DNA of 64,000 bases. Origin: JAIVJM01 sp963816985. GTDB taxonomy: Bacteria > Acidobacteriota > Blastocatellia > Pyrinomonadales > Pyrinomonadaceae. Positions 62,671 to 64,000 of the stretch are shown here, piece after piece. A program made the position numbers and the translations under genes. Positions within the stretch are counted from its first letter, which is position 1. Each line of letters begins with the position of its first letter. The notes below the pieces were generated by a model. The model ran no database searches and was not told where the DNA came from. It worked only from the letters and a program-made list of their open reading frames with translations. The DNA lies in the NCBI GenBank assembly GCA_963816985.1, contig CAWFMF010000004.1, forward strand, positions 1,178,001-1,242,000. The letters run 5' to 3'.

Positions 62671-63054
62671 ATGACCGCCAACTGGACTGACAAGCCCTTC
62701 ACCGCCAGATTTGTCGAGGCCGAGCCGAACCTCGTCTTGGAGTTGACGAACATGACGGAGCAGACGCTCAAGAGCGTCGAGATTCTGACCATCTTCCTGA
62801 AGGACGAAGAGACTCCGGGCGGCGGCCCTTCGCGGGCTCACATTAAATTCGGGGCCGTCAAGTCCATCCGCCCGAAAGAGAAGGTCGTCTTCACCCACCG
62901 CACATGGATTGACGGCAAACCGTCCGACCTTCATCAAGCTCAACTGGAACGGCTGCAAGTCAGGGAGGGCGAAGTCAAACCCTACGTGCTCGACATCTCT
63001 TGGGAGGACGAGGACGGAAGGTCGCAATTCCTTCGAATACCCGTGGGACACTGA
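62671..63054 (+). CDS. Hypothetical beta-rich protein, 127 residues
   Basis: A predicted beta-sandwich-like chain: LVLELTNMTEQTLKSVEILT, KSIRPKEKVVFTHRTW and GEVKPYVLDISWED. It resembles DUF-type immunoglobulin-fold proteins but no family is certain. Last gene of the small-gene run, followed by a strong terminator. Confidence 0.65.
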   Translation: MTANWTDKPFTARFVEAEPNLVLELTNMTEQTLKSVEILTIFLKDEETPGGGPSRAHIKFGAVKSIRPKEKVVFTHRTWIDGKPSDLHQAQLERLQVREGEVKPYVLDISWEDEDGRSQFLRIPVGH

Positions 63055-63106
63055 CGAGCCGTTCGCGTGCCCGCGTCCGCGAGCGGGATTAAAAATTTGT
63101 GGTCTG

Positions 63107-63151
63107 AGAAACGAAGAGAGGCAGCCGCCGTGGCTGCCTCTCTTCGTTTCT
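63107..63151. terminator. Bidirectional terminator, 20-pair stem
   Basis: AGAAACGAAGAGAGGCAGCC at 63107-63126 and its perfect complement at 63132-63151 around a five-base loop, placed between convergent genes. Confidence 0.9.
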
Positions 63152-63172
63152 GACTTAACTACACGCGCTGTC

Positions 63173-64000
63173 CTAGTCTCCGCCGCCGCCGCGAATCGGG
63201 TAGGCGAGCAGTCGCTCTTTACGCGCGACGTAGAGGAGCCCGTTGGTCTCGTCGGCGATGAAACGCTCGTCGGGGTCTGAGAGCGGGACGGCGCGCTCGG
63301 CGCGGCCCGTGTGGATGCTGACCCCCGCGAGGCCGTGGCCGCCCACCCCCTTCAAGTCTGTGTAGAAGTACATCCACTCGCCGCGCAGCGTCGCCAGTCG
63401 CTCGCGCCGCCAGAGGAAGCGCGAGAGCCTTTCGAGCTGGCGCGAAGGATCGAGCCGGTCGAGCAGTCGGTCTTGCACGTCGGGCGCGCGCCGCGCGGCC
63501 AGCTCCGCGCCCGAAGGCACGCGGACTGAGCCGCCGAGGTTGCGCGCGCGCGCGGCGAGCCCGAAGGCGCGGAAGCGACGCGCGCCGTACTCACGCGCGG
63601 AGTTTGTGGCTAAGGCTTGAAGGTTCGAGGCGGCGGTGCGCGCCGCGAGGCCGCGCAAGTTGATTGTGCCCGCCGCGCGCGCGAGCTGCGCGCCCCGGAA
63701 GACGGTCGTCGCCAGACCGCCGTAGCGGAAGTAGAGCGAGGCGGCGCGGGCCGCGACCGCCGCCACCGTCCGCAGGATGCCTCGACCGGGCGGCGGGTAG
63801 CGAGCGCGCCAGACGGCGGCCCCCGCCTGCGAATCGAAGGCGGCCAGCTCCTCGCGCCCGCCGACGACCGCGTGGCCCTGCTCGTTGAGGATGATGAAGG
63901 CCGCGCCTTTAACCTTGTGCCCGGTGCGCGCGCGCCGCTTGCCGGTCGAAGCGTCGAGCGCGATGAGGTCGTCGCGGTCGGCGACGAGGACGGTCGAAGC
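63173..64000 (-). CDS. PQQ-like beta-propeller protein (5' end cut by window)
   Basis: The frame is open from the window edge to the stop at 63173, 275 codons, and the N-terminus is missing. Repeats like LIALDASTGKRRARTGH and LAAFDSQAGAAVWRARYP are PQQ-like propeller blades that bind a cofactor or partner. A helical Arg/Ala-rich region follows, then a final blade (GVSIHTGRAERAVPLSD). The start and signal peptide lie beyond the window. Confidence 0.75.
   Translation of the reverse strand, partial: ASTVLVADRDDLIALDASTGKRRARTGHKVKGAAFIILNEQGHAVVGGREELAAFDSQAGAAVWRARYPPPGRGILRTVAAVAARAASLYFRYGGLATTVFRGAQLARAAGTINLRGLAARTAASNLQALATNSAREYGARRFRAFGLAARARNLGGSVRVPSGAELAARRAPDVQDRLLDRLDPSRQLERLSRFLWRRERLATLRGEWMYFYTDLKGVGGHGLAGVSIHTGRAERAVPLSDPDERFIADETNGLLYVARKERLLAYPIRGGGGD

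Overview
The window looks like chromosome of a high-GC Gram-negative bacterium, most plausibly an acidobacterium of the Blastocatellia type. This is inferred from the mix of a PadR regulator, a Ser/Thr kinase fused to TolB-like (PD40) repeats, M61, M19, M20 and S9 exported peptidases, DUF885 and lipoprotein beta-propellers. No rRNA was found, so the taxonomy is unproven. The ends are cut: a lipase at the left and a PQQ-like beta-propeller protein at the right are both partial. Layout: 0-7.2 kb holds a lipase, nadE, a PadR regulator with a membrane partner, and a kinase. 7.2-17.3 kb holds a minus-strand catabolic group (amidase, hyuA, M20 peptidase, hyuB) followed upstream by an M19 dipeptidase and a Gfo/Idh/MocA oxidoreductase. 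17.4-18.1 kb is a tRNA-Ile(CAU) gene split by a group I intron that carries an HNH endonuclease ORF on the opposite strand. 18-26 kb has a DinB protein, secreted proteins, an enoyl-CoA hydratase, a Rieske oxygenase and an amino acid permease. 26-27.8 kb is a NotI-like restriction endonuclease with a D12-class adenine methylase. 27.8-38 kb has an M61 peptidase, thioredoxin, a TPR protein, a PafA-like phosphatase and rsmI. 38-42 kb is a fused NfnAB-like flavoprotein. 42-58.6 kb has tRNA-Glu, an AAA+ ATPase, exported hydrolases, YitT, a diguanylate cyclase, HxlR, a serine hydrolase, trxB, hbd, PilZ and a second crotonase. From 58.75 kb a tRNA-Ala carries the relic of an integrated element (integrase tail and a duplicated tRNA 3' end). 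An AT-richer stretch and a run of very small plus-strand genes, including an RpoZ-like protein and a DnaJ-type zinc protein, follow. The most striking non-genic feature is a set of intergenic inverted repeats. One set has arms built from degenerate 7-base tandem units whose sequence differs from locus to locus. Another set consists of GC-rich arms that are themselves hairpins, resembling REP/BIME elements. Several genes end on stop codons lying inside or at the edge of these repeats, and one palindromic element sits in frame inside hyuB. Five genes (amidase, adenine methylase, TPR protein, phosphatase, NfnAB-like) are broken by small frameshifts, six in all. Most are in short homopolymers, which points to long-read sequencing error as much as to real decay. 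Gene linkage suggests amidohydrolase-type nitrogen scavenging (amidase-HyuAB-peptidase), acyl-CoA metabolism (crotonases, Hbd) and thiol redox (thioredoxin, TrxB), with most other genes standing alone.
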